Assembly (NCBI GenBank): GCA_015680685.1
Contig: MNCI01002119.1
Coordinates: 614,731-678,730, forward strand
DNA: 64,000 bases
Origin: Gnetum montanum
Lineage: Eukaryota; Streptophyta; Gnetopsida; Gnetales; Gnetaceae
Direction of reading: 5' to 3'
Positions 46,992 to 57,360 of this stretch are shown here, in pieces. Position numbers and translations under genes: made by a program. The notes beneath the pieces were generated by a model. The model made no database searches and had not been told where the DNA came from. It saw nothing but the letters and a program-made list of their open reading frames with translations. Within the stretch, counting starts at the first letter, position 1, and each line of letters opens with the position of its first letter.

Positions 46992-47290
46992 CATGCATCT
47001 ATTGTACTTAGCCATGCCCTTCCCATTATAATTGGGAAGTCCGCTTTGTTGCTATTAACTTCTATCACCAGGAAATTAGCTGGGTATGACCAACCACACA
47101 TAGTGGTAACGATGTCCTCTACCAATCCCAAGGGAATGGTGATGGACTAGTCAGGCAGCTCTAGTTGAATATTACTCTTCTTGAGTGGAGGCAAGTTCCA
47201 GGCTTGATACATTTCTTGTGAGATTAAGTTGACTCCAGAACCTGAGTCAAGAAGAGCCTTATGAGGTTCATTCCCATCGACTTAGAGGTA
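46992..47290 (-). pseudogene. RT9 aspartic protease
   Basis: Contains the active-site segment KALLDSGSGVNLISQEMY, then LELPD, a stop where RT5 has Gln (CAG to TAG), and SITIPLGLVEDIV with VNSNKADFPIIMGRAWLSTIDA. The domain then runs into RT10. Apart from the stop and the insertion it is well kept. Confidence 0.8.
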
Positions 47291-49900
47291 GATTAAGGGA
47301 CTTCCAAGATCAGAGAGTTTCCTAGGAAGGTGGCCTAGCTTGATCCAGTTAGTAATGGTATGTGTTAACATAATTGTATGTGTTAAGCCTTGTTGTTGGT
47401 TTGAAGGGAGCTCCAAAGCCTTATTTGTTGGAGGAGCGTGCACAGACTCAATCGCTTGTGGTTGTGAGAGCTCGTTTGGGCTTTTGGTTCTGAGGAAAGG
47501 TCTTCTCTTTGTATGGTTGTTAGAACCAATAGCAGGTTGAATTTTTATAGCTCTCATAGCGTTGTGTTGCTATGGTTGAGTGGGGAGTTCCCCTTGCATT
47601 GTTGGAGCGGGTGGTAGTGGAACTACCAGCGTAAGAGTGGTGGATGGATTCGGAGGATGGTATGGATGTGGAGCATCTCCCAGAGGAGAAGGAGTCCTAA
47701 AATACTCCTAAACTTGGTAGTGATGTTGTGGGGTTGCATGACCCATAGAGTCACTTGGAGAAACTGGTTGCTGCACGTAGTAGCCATATGGGTCTAGTTG
47801 CCGGTAAGGGTATTGTTGTCTAGGCGGTGGCATCCCCCATGACTGTGGGTGTTACCACTGCTGATGTTGTCCGATAGGTTGTGGTGGAGTTCCACTTAGA
47901 TAATACATTAATAGTTGGTGGAACTACCTTGGGTTACCTTGGGGATAAGGTAACTGATGGGGTGCTTGTCGTTGGTTAAGTATCAGGTTGAGTGCATACA
48001 CCCCAGACTCTTGTAGATGTGAGATTATTGGAAAACATCCCTTAGGATGGTCATATTGGTAGATCTCACATCTACCGTCATTGTTTGTATCCGAATCCAT
48101 AACCTCATCGGCGATAGTCATTTTTCCCTTACCCTTGTCACATGCATGGCCTGAATCTCTCTGCTTTTTCTTACCATTGTCACTACTTCATTCCTCCTTA
48201 GACTCCTCTATGATTTTTAGGACAGTTTCAATTTTGCTATCTAAGGAGCTCCATATTTCATCTACCTTAGCCGATACTTCTGTTGTTAGCTTTTGAAGCG
48301 GCAAGGTTTTTCTATTCACTAACTCCTCGAGTGATGACTCATCCTCTTCATCACAGAATCTTACTCCCTTCTTTCAAAGGGAAGGATCGTAGTTATATTC
48401 TTTTGTGCTTTCTCTTTTCTACAGCTCCCCTTCTTCTTTAGCTACTTGCTCCAATAATCGATGAATTTCATGGGATCTAAGTTCAGATAATCTCCCTTTG
48501 GCATATGTCCCAAGGGTTCTCCTAGTTTCATTCCTTAGCCCATCTACGAGGTGGCGTAGTTGATCCCATTGTGCGTAACCATGGCCCGGGCAACGATGTA
48601 GCAATGCATAATATCAGCCCATGGCAGCATCCAAGGGTTTGTGATTATCTTGCTTCCATCCTTGGATCTGCTTACATAAGTTAGACACTCTGAAGTATGT
48701 TTGATATTTATTGTTGAACAATTCTAGCATTGTACTCCACCTCCTAATGGTTTTCGACTCTAAGGACCGGTACCAACTCTCTGCTTCTTTTATGAGTGTC
48801 CTAGGAAACAACTTTAGTTTCTGCCACTCGTTTTCGATATTTTGCAAGGCGAAGGCATCATGGAATACCTGTAAATGATTCTGTGGATCAGCATTATATC
48901 CCCCTTCGAAGCATGAGATATTATTCATATCTTATCTTTTGATCCGACTATCTTTTTGATGCCTTGTAGGTATCCTAAATGCCTCCATAATATCTAGCAT
49001 ACTTTGGGTGGCAAGTAGGGGTTCATCATGATCATCTCTCTCATGATGTCTATGATGCCTACGTTGTTCCCTACTTTCCCTTCTTTCATGCTTTGATTCT
49101 CTAGAGTGCCATCGTCCTCTCTCTCGACTCTCTCGTTGAGGCCTCTCATTTTTCTTACCCTTATCCTCACCGTTATGCTCTTTGTGACTATGCCCTAATG
49201 TGGAAGGAGAGGGTGAATGATGTGATGAAGGGGAAGAAGAAGGAGAACCATCGCCATGATGATGTTTCTTACCTTCTATTCGATGGCTACAACCCTGATC
49301 ATGATGACGATTTGAGTGCCCATCCTTGTCATGTGTTTTCGTTCCCTCAGTGAAAAGTTGGCGTTCACAGGGATCAGAACTAGGGTTGTGTATCATAGAG
49401 CATAGGTTCTGATACCCCACCTCCTCACTATTGTTAGGAGGGGAAACATCATTCGATAGAGAACCTGTTATAACTAGTTCACCATCTCCAATTTCTCTTA
49501 GGATGTGTAGGACCCCTTTTCCCTTCAACAATGTATGGTGGCTCTCCTGCCACGAGTCCCTTAAACGTTCTGCTTCTGTGGAATGATAATCCCTTGTGTC
49601 AAAATCACCTACAACGTATTTAGCATATAGCTGTGTCATGCCTATCTGTGCAAGAGCACGGAGGAGCATGTTGGGGATTACACGATCTGGGGGTAACACT
49701 ATGTTACCTTGCAAATCATGCCAATGCAGCTATTCATCCTGATGGAGGATAAAAGTGAAATTGGGTATATACTCATCAGGATGAATATATACCACTTGAT
49801 GCTATTGAGGAACTGGCGGTTCTCGGTTATGTGTTTGGTGCCGCCGACTGTCTCTTGTGTGATCCTTAGGCGATGAAGTACTTTTATGAGAAGAAGACAT
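47290..49900 (-). pseudogene. RT9 gag (best-preserved gag in the window)
   Basis: The start is at 49900 (MSSSHKSTSSPKD). The long open piece 48932-49714 (260 codons) covers LQGNIVLPPDRVIPNML and a His/Arg/Ser/Glu-rich central domain (KHERRESREQRRHHRHHERD). The next piece (48614-48928) has MNNISCFEGGYNADPQNHLQ, EAESWYRSLES and IQGWKQDNHKPLDAAMG; then LLEQVAKEEGEL and a knuckle CEIYQYDHPKGCFPIISH. In the knuckle the second Cys is Tyr and the Cys-Cys pair is Cys-Phe. A Pro/Gln/Tyr-rich region (QQPVSPSDSMGHATPQHHYQ) leads into protease. Fewer than ten stops, mostly at former Gln, Arg or Trp codons, break an otherwise continuous frame. Confidence 0.8.
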
Positions 49901-50025
49901 GTTAGTTTAATTCGGTGTGCTGATTAACTGTTATATAATTTTTTGTCTAATTAACCCTAAGGGTTCTTTTAAGCTCCCAATGATGTGGATAATTTTCTAT
50001 GTTCTACTTAGTGCACAAACACTTA

Positions 50026-50045
50026 GTCCCCGGAAACGACGCCAA
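50026..50045 (-). other. RT9 primer-binding site
   Basis: Minus strand TTGGCGTCGTTTCCGGGGAC directly after the LTR end. It is the closest in this window to the TGGCGCCGTTGCCGGGGA site usual for Athila-group elements. Confidence 0.8.
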
Positions 50046-50859
50046 TGATGAGTGGCAAGGTACCCCTACACTTAATCATACAAATACGAGCGTTACATGC
50101 GCGATCCGGTTAAACTCCGCAGACTAAGTGCCTACACGCCTTATGGAACACTTAAGGTTAATCATTCGTTGTCTTCCTAGACTTACTTGTATTTGTCATG
50201 GTTGTATGGTTAAGTCTGAGGTATGTGATTTTTATATCTTTTCTATTTTATCACCTATGCTAATGAGGTGAAGGGTGAAGAGACTAATTGACTAACTTTA
50301 ACTAACTAACTAAGCCTTAATTAACCTAGCATTAGCATCCGTGCCCACTTACCATTCACACCTTGAACCAATACAACCTTGATTAACAAACGCTAGTCGT
50401 TGCTGGGATTACCAAGCATAACACACATGCTCGAAGTGGTCGTACTGAATGCACTTAACTATGGGAGAAGGGTTGAGAGAGATTTAATCAACTAATAAAG
50501 CATTTAAATGATAAATAATAAATAAAGTTCTATTTAGCTTATTCCATGCATTATAAGGTTTATCCAACAGTTTGTATTTATTGTTGTACACAAACTTGTG
50601 TTCAGGTACAATATTTGCTCGAATAAAGATCTGTTCACTTTGGAGCTCCTACTGCAGGCACATGGAAATTATTCTATCTTTGGAGAGGTAAAACTACCAG
50701 AGTTTCACTATGGTCTAGGCCTAGGATGAGAAATAAGAGAAAACCACCTCTTATTTATAGATTTGACGATGCATTGCGATATTGCATAGGCGATATCGCA
50801 GGTGAATACGCGATATCATGTACGTGATATCGCGGCAGATGCGATATCGCATCCCATGA
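50046..50859 (-). repeat. RT9 5' LTR
   Basis: 814 bp, TGATGAGTGG...ATCCCATGA (the terminal TCA is mutated to TGA). The tip (about 50765-50859) carries five GATATC/GATATT cores spaced about 14-20 bp apart. TATA is at about 50750-50757 on the minus strand (TATAAATAAGAGG). Confidence 0.85.
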
Positions 50860-50864
50860 CACAC

Positions 50865-51781
50865 CATGAGGAAATTAGGGCGTGTCAGATTATGTCATTG
50901 GCGTATCGTGTTATCCTTGCCCATTTGCATAACTTTTTGATTAGGCAGGGAAAGGGGAGAGCTTGTCTTCCATGTTCGCTTTCGACAAACCTTTTTTCAA
51001 TTTCCAAAAATAGTAACTATGAAAGACTCATCGGGAACTTCCCACTTAGAGTGGCACATGCATGAGCGAAAAAGGTCATGATTTTTCTGGGTCTTACCGT
51101 TGGATTCAGGTGGTAAGACATGATCTTTGAATATACCCTCTTCACTGTGGTTAGAGAGCTGAACTCCTTGCGGTCTACCCCATAGCACCGCCTGATCCAC
51201 TCCCTTTTTACCTCAAGGTCTACTTGTTTTGGAATCTTCACCACATTTGCTCCGGTCTCAGGCAACCCCAGAGCTTGCACTATTGCCTCTGTAGAGTAAG
51301 AGACATAAATGTATTTGATTCTTACTCTGGACCTCGGTTGCCGATTCGTCCAGAAGAGATAGGTCTCTCCTAAGTACCATTCACCACTAGCTATGATGAT
51401 TGGCCACATCAGAGAGTTTTGCAGTTGGAGCTTCACATCTTCTGGTGCATTCTTGAGGAATAGTCCAAAGTTTAGCTCTTGGAGGACCACTCGTTGCACT
51501 TCACGCAGCTTGATAGCATCAAGACAGGCATAGGTCAGGGTGACCTCAAGCCGTGGTGCTATCCCTGGAGTCTCATCCCCTTGCGATTGTTCGCTGGAAA
51601 TCTCCTCTTCAGAAATTTGATGGACAGATTCCACATCAGGTCCTTTGTGGAGGGGGCCAGTTGCATGAGAGCCTGCTGCGTGCTCTGGTTGTTGCATGCC
51701 TCGTCCCCTTCCCATTCATGGGTGCTTATCCCTTGGTTGTGATGGTCCTTCGCCTCTTGGATGCCGTGACTTTTGTGCCAT
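50865..51781 (-). pseudogene. Extra 3' ORF, RT8 copy, N-terminal part
   Basis: The start is set at 51781 (MAQKSRHPRGEGPSQPRD). A TGA interrupts at codon 22, then 51017-51715 is open for 232 codons: MGRGRGMQQPEHAAGS, an acidic linker, VTLTYACLDAIKLREVQ, ELNFGLFLKNAPEDVKLQL, SGEWYLGETYLFW, VRIKYIYVSYSTEAIVQALGL, and RKIMTFFAHACATLSG. After a stop the same frame continues with LLFLEIEKRF and LPFPCLIKKLCKWARI. The pattern IVQALGLP..., W-x2-R-CYGVD, LNP, A-x-ALSG, LPFP-LI-LC resembles the plant 'transposon protein' domain PF20167 (from memory; inference). RT9 inserted at its end. The ATG is preceded by GATTGCAG, a good splice-acceptor sequence. Confidence 0.75.
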
Positions 51782-52194
51782 CTGCAATCAAACATAACCA
51801 CACATTAGATCGTGCATAAGTAGCTCAAGATGGTCCTTATGCACCTTCTTAGTTCAACTAAGTTATGTTGTTGGCATGGGCATTCCATTAAGTCTCCCAG
51901 AGTGTTAATTCATGGGTTAGAGCCAAAAACAACAAGGGATGAGTTGAAGTTTAAACGATTGTTTTCATTTCTTCCCTTAGAGGTGTGAAGTCTTAATTAA
52001 CTAACTAATTAATTAATTACACATAGGCTTGACCCCCCAACAACTGAGAGCTCAGTTGCTTAAAAGGGCAAGGATCGATTGATGTAGACGCATGATGGAA
52101 GGTAGGTGCATTGGGAAGAGTTAGGCAGAAAAAATTGGCAAAATCTCCCCCCAATTTGTGTGAGAAATGATAATAATGTGAAGCACAGTGGGCC

Positions 52195-52271
52195 TATATA
52201 TAGGGATTGGGCACTGCGTTGATGGGGCCGCGTATACACAGGGGGCTGCGTATATGGGGCCCCGTATACGC
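52195..52271 (-). promoter_or_regulatory. Internal promoter-like region of RT8: TATA plus 24-bp dyad
   Basis: On the minus strand CCTATATATAGG (TATA at 52202-52195) is preceded by a 24-bp dyad at 52248-52271 with arms GCGTATA and TATACGC around a GGGGCCCC core (one mismatched pair). A further CGTATACAC half-site lies at about 52230. The extra ORF starts 414 bp downstream. RT8's own 5' LTR has the same GTATAC-type dyad (58200-58219). Confidence 0.5.
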
Positions 52272-53047
52272 AGGGGGGTCACAACCATTGACCAATGTTG
52301 ACTAGCCCATAAAAAGCCCAAAAATGAATTTAAAATGCCAAATTGGGGTAGTTGAAGAGCGCAAGAGACCGGGAATGCGATTGAGGACACGAGGAAGGTA
52401 ACTTGGGCTAGAAAAAGAATCAAAGGTAGGATAACGTGGTGAGAAAGACCTCCGCGGGGAGAGGATCGAGCAATGGAACCCTGAAAATAATCAACCATAA
52501 AATCCAAAGGATGGGAGACTTAACAAGCGGGACCAAGAATATGCAAGTGGGTCCTCCCCATAGGAGGCAATAGCCTTAGAAGCCCCTGCATATCCTCAAC
52601 ATTGGGGTCCGTGGACCCCAGGGTCAAGAAATGGTGCTTGCAAGTTAATACTCTTACCCAAGAGATCTTGCCAAGGCATTAGTAGTACATGGAAATCACG
52701 ACAAACTTTCAAAACGTAAAATGGGCAGTGAAGTGAGTTTGGGAGAGAAATGGGTGAGAGAGAGATGATAGGAGTGGAATTCCAATCATTGGTTACTTGA
52801 AACCCCATGTGAATTTGTGGTTAGGTAACCTGATAGGACTGTTCCTGAGTTAAGACCCAAAACCAACCGCATACAGTGACCTCGTAGCAACAGGTGAAGC
52901 CCCATCTTGCCACCAAGTATACAGGAATGCACCCATAGAGAACCACCACACCAACAAACGTGAGAGGAAGGAAGTGAAATGGGACTAAGTTAGAGGGGAC
53001 GAAGGAAGTCCCATAACTAGTGCTTGTGGCCTGTGAGAGGTAGTCTA

Positions 53048-53122
53048 AGGGGTGTGCTTTGAATTCCCACATAGGGATAACATGATTTTTTTTCAGGCTT
53101 TCGTGGGAACCACACTATGCAA
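53048..53122 (-). other. Conserved tail hairpin, RT8 copy 1
   Basis: Outer GGTGTG (53051-53056) with CACAC (53111-53115), inner TTCCCAC (53064-53070) with GTGGGAA (53103-53109): seven inner pairs, all Watson-Crick. Confidence 0.55.
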
Positions 53123-53149
53123 ATACCCATGCTTATATGCATGCATTTG

Positions 53150-53236
53150 ACCAAGGGGTGTGCTTTGAATCCTCATGTTTATTTATTTATTTTTTGAATT
53201 TTAAATTTTTTTCGGTGAGGATCACACCATGCAAGG
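53150..53236 (-). other. Conserved tail hairpin, RT8 copy 2
   Basis: Outer GGTGTG with CACACC, inner ATCCTCA with TGAGGAT (seven pairs), A/T-rich loop. It is a tandem duplicate of copy 1 with the stem bases changed on both sides. Confidence 0.55.
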
Positions 53237-53826
53237 TCGAATTTCCCAGGAGCTTTGTTGTAGAGAAGAACGTGGAGTGGTAGGAAATCCGTAAGGACAC
53301 ATTGACCACTTGGGGAATAGAAGAGGAAGATGAATGTTGCATTCCCCTTGAATTCATACCCAATTCCAACCGTTGGATCATCCTTGAGTCTAGGAACTAC
53401 ACAAGTCACATATTAATTAAAATATTTTTAAGTGAAGGGGTTACATGTTTCCAACAGAAGGAAAACCATGGAGTGGGTGAATGGGTGGATGATGTGGACT
53501 CACTACCGATTTTATGAGCTGAAAATAAATGTAAAGTCGAAGGACAACAATGCGAGGGCGGGAACCAGATAACTAGGTGGACTATTGTACATGACCCATC
53601 ACAGCAAAAACCATCCGTGCTTGATACCTAATGACAATAGGGCAACGTATTAGCGATCACGTGAAAATGAAACACACACAAAGAAATGGAAAATAATTAA
53701 AGAAAGGAAAAAAGGAAAAAATTAACAAGAATTGGCAAATGTAGGAATGATGTTGAAAAAAAAAAGTGTAAAACAAAAAAGTGTAAAAAAAAAATTACAA
53801 AATAGTGAGGGGTGTAGTGGAATGGA

Positions 53827-54360
53827 TTAGCAGGGATGATGGTCTTCCCCATAATTGGGTGGAAAGGAGAAGACGTGAAAAATGGAGTGAGGTTGTCCAG
53901 TTAATGATGAGGTGGTATCCCTGGTTAGGTGAAGCCCATGGAAAGGTTTGAGTTCCAAGGGCTCGTGTTTGAAGCTCTCAGGGATGTGCAAATTTCCCCA
54001 TTCACCATGGCCATCAACAATGGACACTTGCTAATGAACCTCTTCCAAATCATCTATGCTGTCTACGTAGGCTCATACAAGCCACTCAGATGGTTCCATG
54101 TGCAATGTGATGCTAGCAGGATTAGCTGTCAGCCACTGGGTGCCTTCTTGAGTTGTGGCTGCTACGTACAAGCATTGTTGAACTGGCGATTCCTCGGTAC
54201 ATAGACTGCATGCTTCAATGGACATCCGCTTGAAGGACCATAACTACTGCACACATTTGCACCTAGAGTCACTGTATGTGATGCATGGAATGCGCTTTTT
54301 CTTGTTCTTTGCAAAAGGATTTTTCTTTAAAATTTCAAGGGAAAGATCTCGGAGTCCTAA
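53827..54360 (-). pseudogene. RT8 pol linker joined to the end of integrase
   Basis: The sense strand runs from protease through the linker to NLHIPESFKHEPLELK and then directly PFHGLHLT, where RT5 has EPLELKSLP at one side and TKPFHEPR at the other, about 2.8 kb apart. So RT, RNase H and nearly all of integrase were removed, joining at a shared AAA-CC microhomology. It continues with GEDHHPC, aligned to GEMATNA of RT5. Confidence 0.75.
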
Positions 54361-54700
54361 TCATGCATCCATCGTGCTCAACCAGGCCCTTCCCATTATG
54401 ATTGGGAAGTTCCCCTTGCAATTTTCAACACTGATGATAAGGAAATTAGTAGGATAGGACCACCCACAAATGGTGGTCGCAATGTCCTCCACCACTTCCA
54501 AGGGAACAATAATGGACTGGTCTGCTAGTTCAAGCCTAATGTTACTCTTCTTTAATGGGGGCAAGTTCCAATTCTTGTACATGTCATGTGAGATCAAATT
54601 GACTCCTGACCCCGAATCTAGAAGAGATTTATAGGGCTCATTTCCTGCCACCTGAAGATGGATGAGGGGACTTCCTGGATCAGTCAATTTCTAGGGAAGG
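54361..54700 (-). pseudogene. RT8 aspartic protease
   Basis: A 108-codon open piece with KSLLDSGSGVNLISHDMY (active site intact), LELADQSIIVPLEVVEDI and NCKGNFPIIMGRAWLSTMDA. This is the least damaged protease of the family here. It is preceded by a stop at the boundary with the gag tail. Confidence 0.8.
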
Positions 54701-54759
54701 TGACCTTCCTTTATCTAGTCAGTCACTGCATGTGTGAGCATGACCGTTTGCACGTTGGA

Positions 54760-57237
54760 GGGTGTTTGGTTTGAAGGCTGCTCAAGTAGTGAAATAGTAG
54801 AGGTAGTTTGAGGTTCAGAGGCACTAGCCATAGGTGGGTGTGAGGGTATGCGTACATGATTGGACCAGAAGAAGGGATGTTTTTGTGGCTTGGCTTTCAG
54901 TCCACTCGGCTAAGGAGCCGGTTGTATGTTGAAAGCCCTCGTAGCGTTGTGTTGCTGTGGTTGTGGTGGAATTTCTCCTTACATAGGTGGAGCAGGTGGT
55001 AGTTGAGTGGGATGTTGGGGAGAAGGAGTGGTAGGAGAAGGTGATGGAGGATAATAAAGATATGGGCTTTTCCCCCTGGGTGATGAAGATTGTGGTCAGA
55101 AATATTCTAGGGGTTGGTAATAACTCTGAAATGTGGCGTGGTTGGAAGAGTCTCGTGGAGAGACTGGATGTTGAATGTAGTACCCATATGGATCTAGTTG
55201 TCAGTAAGGGTACTGTTGTCTTGGAGGTGGCATCCCCCATGCCTGTGGATGTTGCCACTGCTAGAAGTATTCATACGGTTGCGGTGGCACTCCACTTGGA
55301 TAATACCCTTGCTGTTGGTGGAACTGCCTCAGGTTGCCTTGTGGGTAAGGCACCCTTTGGGGTGTTTACCTTTGTGCCAAGCAAGGATTCAGCGTGTACA
55401 CCCTAGACTCTTGGAGATGTGACACCACAGGACAACACCCCTTAGGATGTTCATATTAGCATATGCCACATTCATCGTCCTCCTCCGTGTCAGAGTCTGC
55501 AACCTGTGCTGCTACAACAACCTTGCCCTTACTCTTATATTGGGCACATTCAGCTTCCTTCTTCCTACGTCAATCACGATTATTACCTTGTTCTCTGGAC
55601 TCTTCTGCAATTTTCAGTACACTTTGGAATTTTTTGTCCAAAGAGGCCCACATCTTATCAACCTTTGCCAAAATTTCAAATGCAAACTTTTGCAGTGGCA
55701 AGGTTTTTTGGTTCATTGCTACTTCCAGTGGTGATTCCTCCTCATCTTGGCAAAATCGAACTTCCGTTTTTCTAAGGGAATGATCTTGGTTGAACTCTTC
55801 TACACTCTCCTTCTTTCTGAGTTCCCCCTCTTCTTTGGCCACTTGCTCAAGGAGGCACTACAGTTGATGGGCCCTTAGCTCTGATAGTCGTCCTTAGGCG
55901 AACATGCCAAGGATCTTTCGCGTTTCAAAATGAAGCCCATCAATGATGTGGCGAAGCTGTGCTCGATGAGAGTAGCCATGACTAGTGCACTGATGTAGCA
56001 GTGAATAGTATCTGCTTATGGCTGCATCCAAGGGTTCGTGATTACCTTGCTTCCACCCTTGGATCTGACCTCTCAGGTTCAGCACTATGGAGTACATTTA
56101 ATACTTGTCATTGAAAATCTCAAGCATCATACTTCATCTTTTAATTGATTCTGGTTCTAAGGAATAGTACCAATTTTCTGCTTCCTTGATGAGTGTGCAA
56201 GGGAATAGCTTCAGCTTTTGCCAATCATTGCCAATGTTTTGTAGGGTGTAGGCATCATGGAACACTTGTAGGTGAGTTTGTGGATCACAGTTGTATCCCC
56301 CTTCGAATCTATGGATGTTGTTCATATTGACGCGCTTGATCTGGCTATCCTTCACGTGCCTACTAGGGATCTGGACTACCTTGGCGATCTAGAGCATGCT
56401 CTGAGTAGCCAATAATGGCTCATCCAAGTCATAGTCCTGCTGAGAACCGTGATGTCTGTGATGATTTTGACTACCCCTCCTTTCATGATGACAAGCATCG
56501 CGAGATTGGTCGCACATTTCCTCATGTTGTCCCTTTCAATCCTTTTGACCACTATCCTTTTACTCCTTTCTACCCTGGTTATGATTAGAGCCTAAACTAG
56601 ATGAAGGTATAGGAGAGCGAGAGGATGGAGAAGAGGGAGGAGAGTCACCACTGCTCCAGTTTCGATCTTCCCCTCTACCCTGATGACAGCCTTGATCATC
56701 CTGCCCATCTTTGCTATGTGACCCTCCATCCCCTTGAGGATCTTGGTCACTTGGAGGCTTGTTTTGGATGATGGATTAAAGGATCTGCTGTCCCAGAGGA
56801 AGTTTGGCTGAATGGAAATCATGAAAGATGGGTTCCCCATCATCCTGCAGCCCTTGGAAGAATAAGGGGTTACTGAATTATTTCCCATTCAGGTGTTTGT
56901 ATCTTTCTGCCTGCTACTAGTATCATGCTCATTGAGCCTGAGTGGGACAATAGTCCCAATAGTCATCGTCCTCCATGACATACCCCACTCCACGATCCTG
57001 GATGCCTAGTCTACCAAGATTATGGAATAGCATACTAGGGGCTGATCGGTCGAGTGGTAATATGATGTTGCCCTCCATGTCCCGCCATTGTAGATGCTCA
57101 TCCTGATGTAGGATGAATGTGAAGTTAGGGACATATTCATTGGGATGCTTGTATACCACTCCACATTCTTGTGGCACTGGTGGGTTGGATACATCTCGCC
57201 TGTGAGAAGAAGTCAAATGGGATGTTAGATGATCCAT
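54760..57237 (-). pseudogene. RT8 gag
   Basis: The start is at 57237 (MDHLTSHLTSSHRRD). Pieces in order: HPNEYVPNFTFILHQDEHLQ and WRDMEGNIILPLDRS (56929-57237), a charged middle (56592-56888 and its neighbouring frame), MNNIHRFEGGYNCDPQTHLQ with EAENWYYSLEP (56134-56355), IQGWKQGNHEPLDAAIS (55894-56097), LQKFAFEILAKVDKMW (55570-55842), then the knuckle CGIC-YEHPKGCCPVVSH (about 55490-55440; a stop replaces one residue). It is broken by several stops and frameshifts. Gag would build the particle. Confidence 0.75.
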
Positions 57238-57360
57238 TTAATTAATGTACCTTATGTTTACTTTAATTTTCCTAGCGTGCGTAAATGTTACTATCTTGGG
57301 TCCATTCCAACGATGTGTATGATAATTTTACTAAGGTGAGATGATGCATGTAAGACTAAC

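Larger units (their letters stand above)
42900..50859 (-). mobile_element. RT9: Athila-like element, pol deleted, inside RT8
   Basis: 7,960 bp including solo LTR RT10. Order: 5' LTR 50046-50859, primer-binding site, gag 49900-47290, protease (split by RT10), start of the pol linker, deletion, 3' tail with the conserved hairpin, 3' LTR 42900-43724. Target copies are CACGC (42895-42899) and CACAC (50860-50864). It inserted in the extra ORF of RT8. It lacks both pol and the extra ORF, of which only the first codons remain. Confidence 0.88.
52272..53826 (-). other. RT8 3' tail
   Basis: No gene. It holds the GGGTCCTCCCCATAGGAGGC signature (about 52549-52568), two copies of the conserved hairpin (53048-53122 and 53150-53236) and a run of A-rich sequence next to the pol deletion (about 53700-53800). 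Apparent frames here, such as 53179-53409 and 52121-52507, have no family support. Confidence 0.6.

Noticed and set aside
52121-53409. Several 64-128 codon minus-strand frames in the RT8 tail
   Set aside because: They lie in the noncoding tail, include the TATA/dyad block and hairpins, and have no matching frame in RT5 or RT9.
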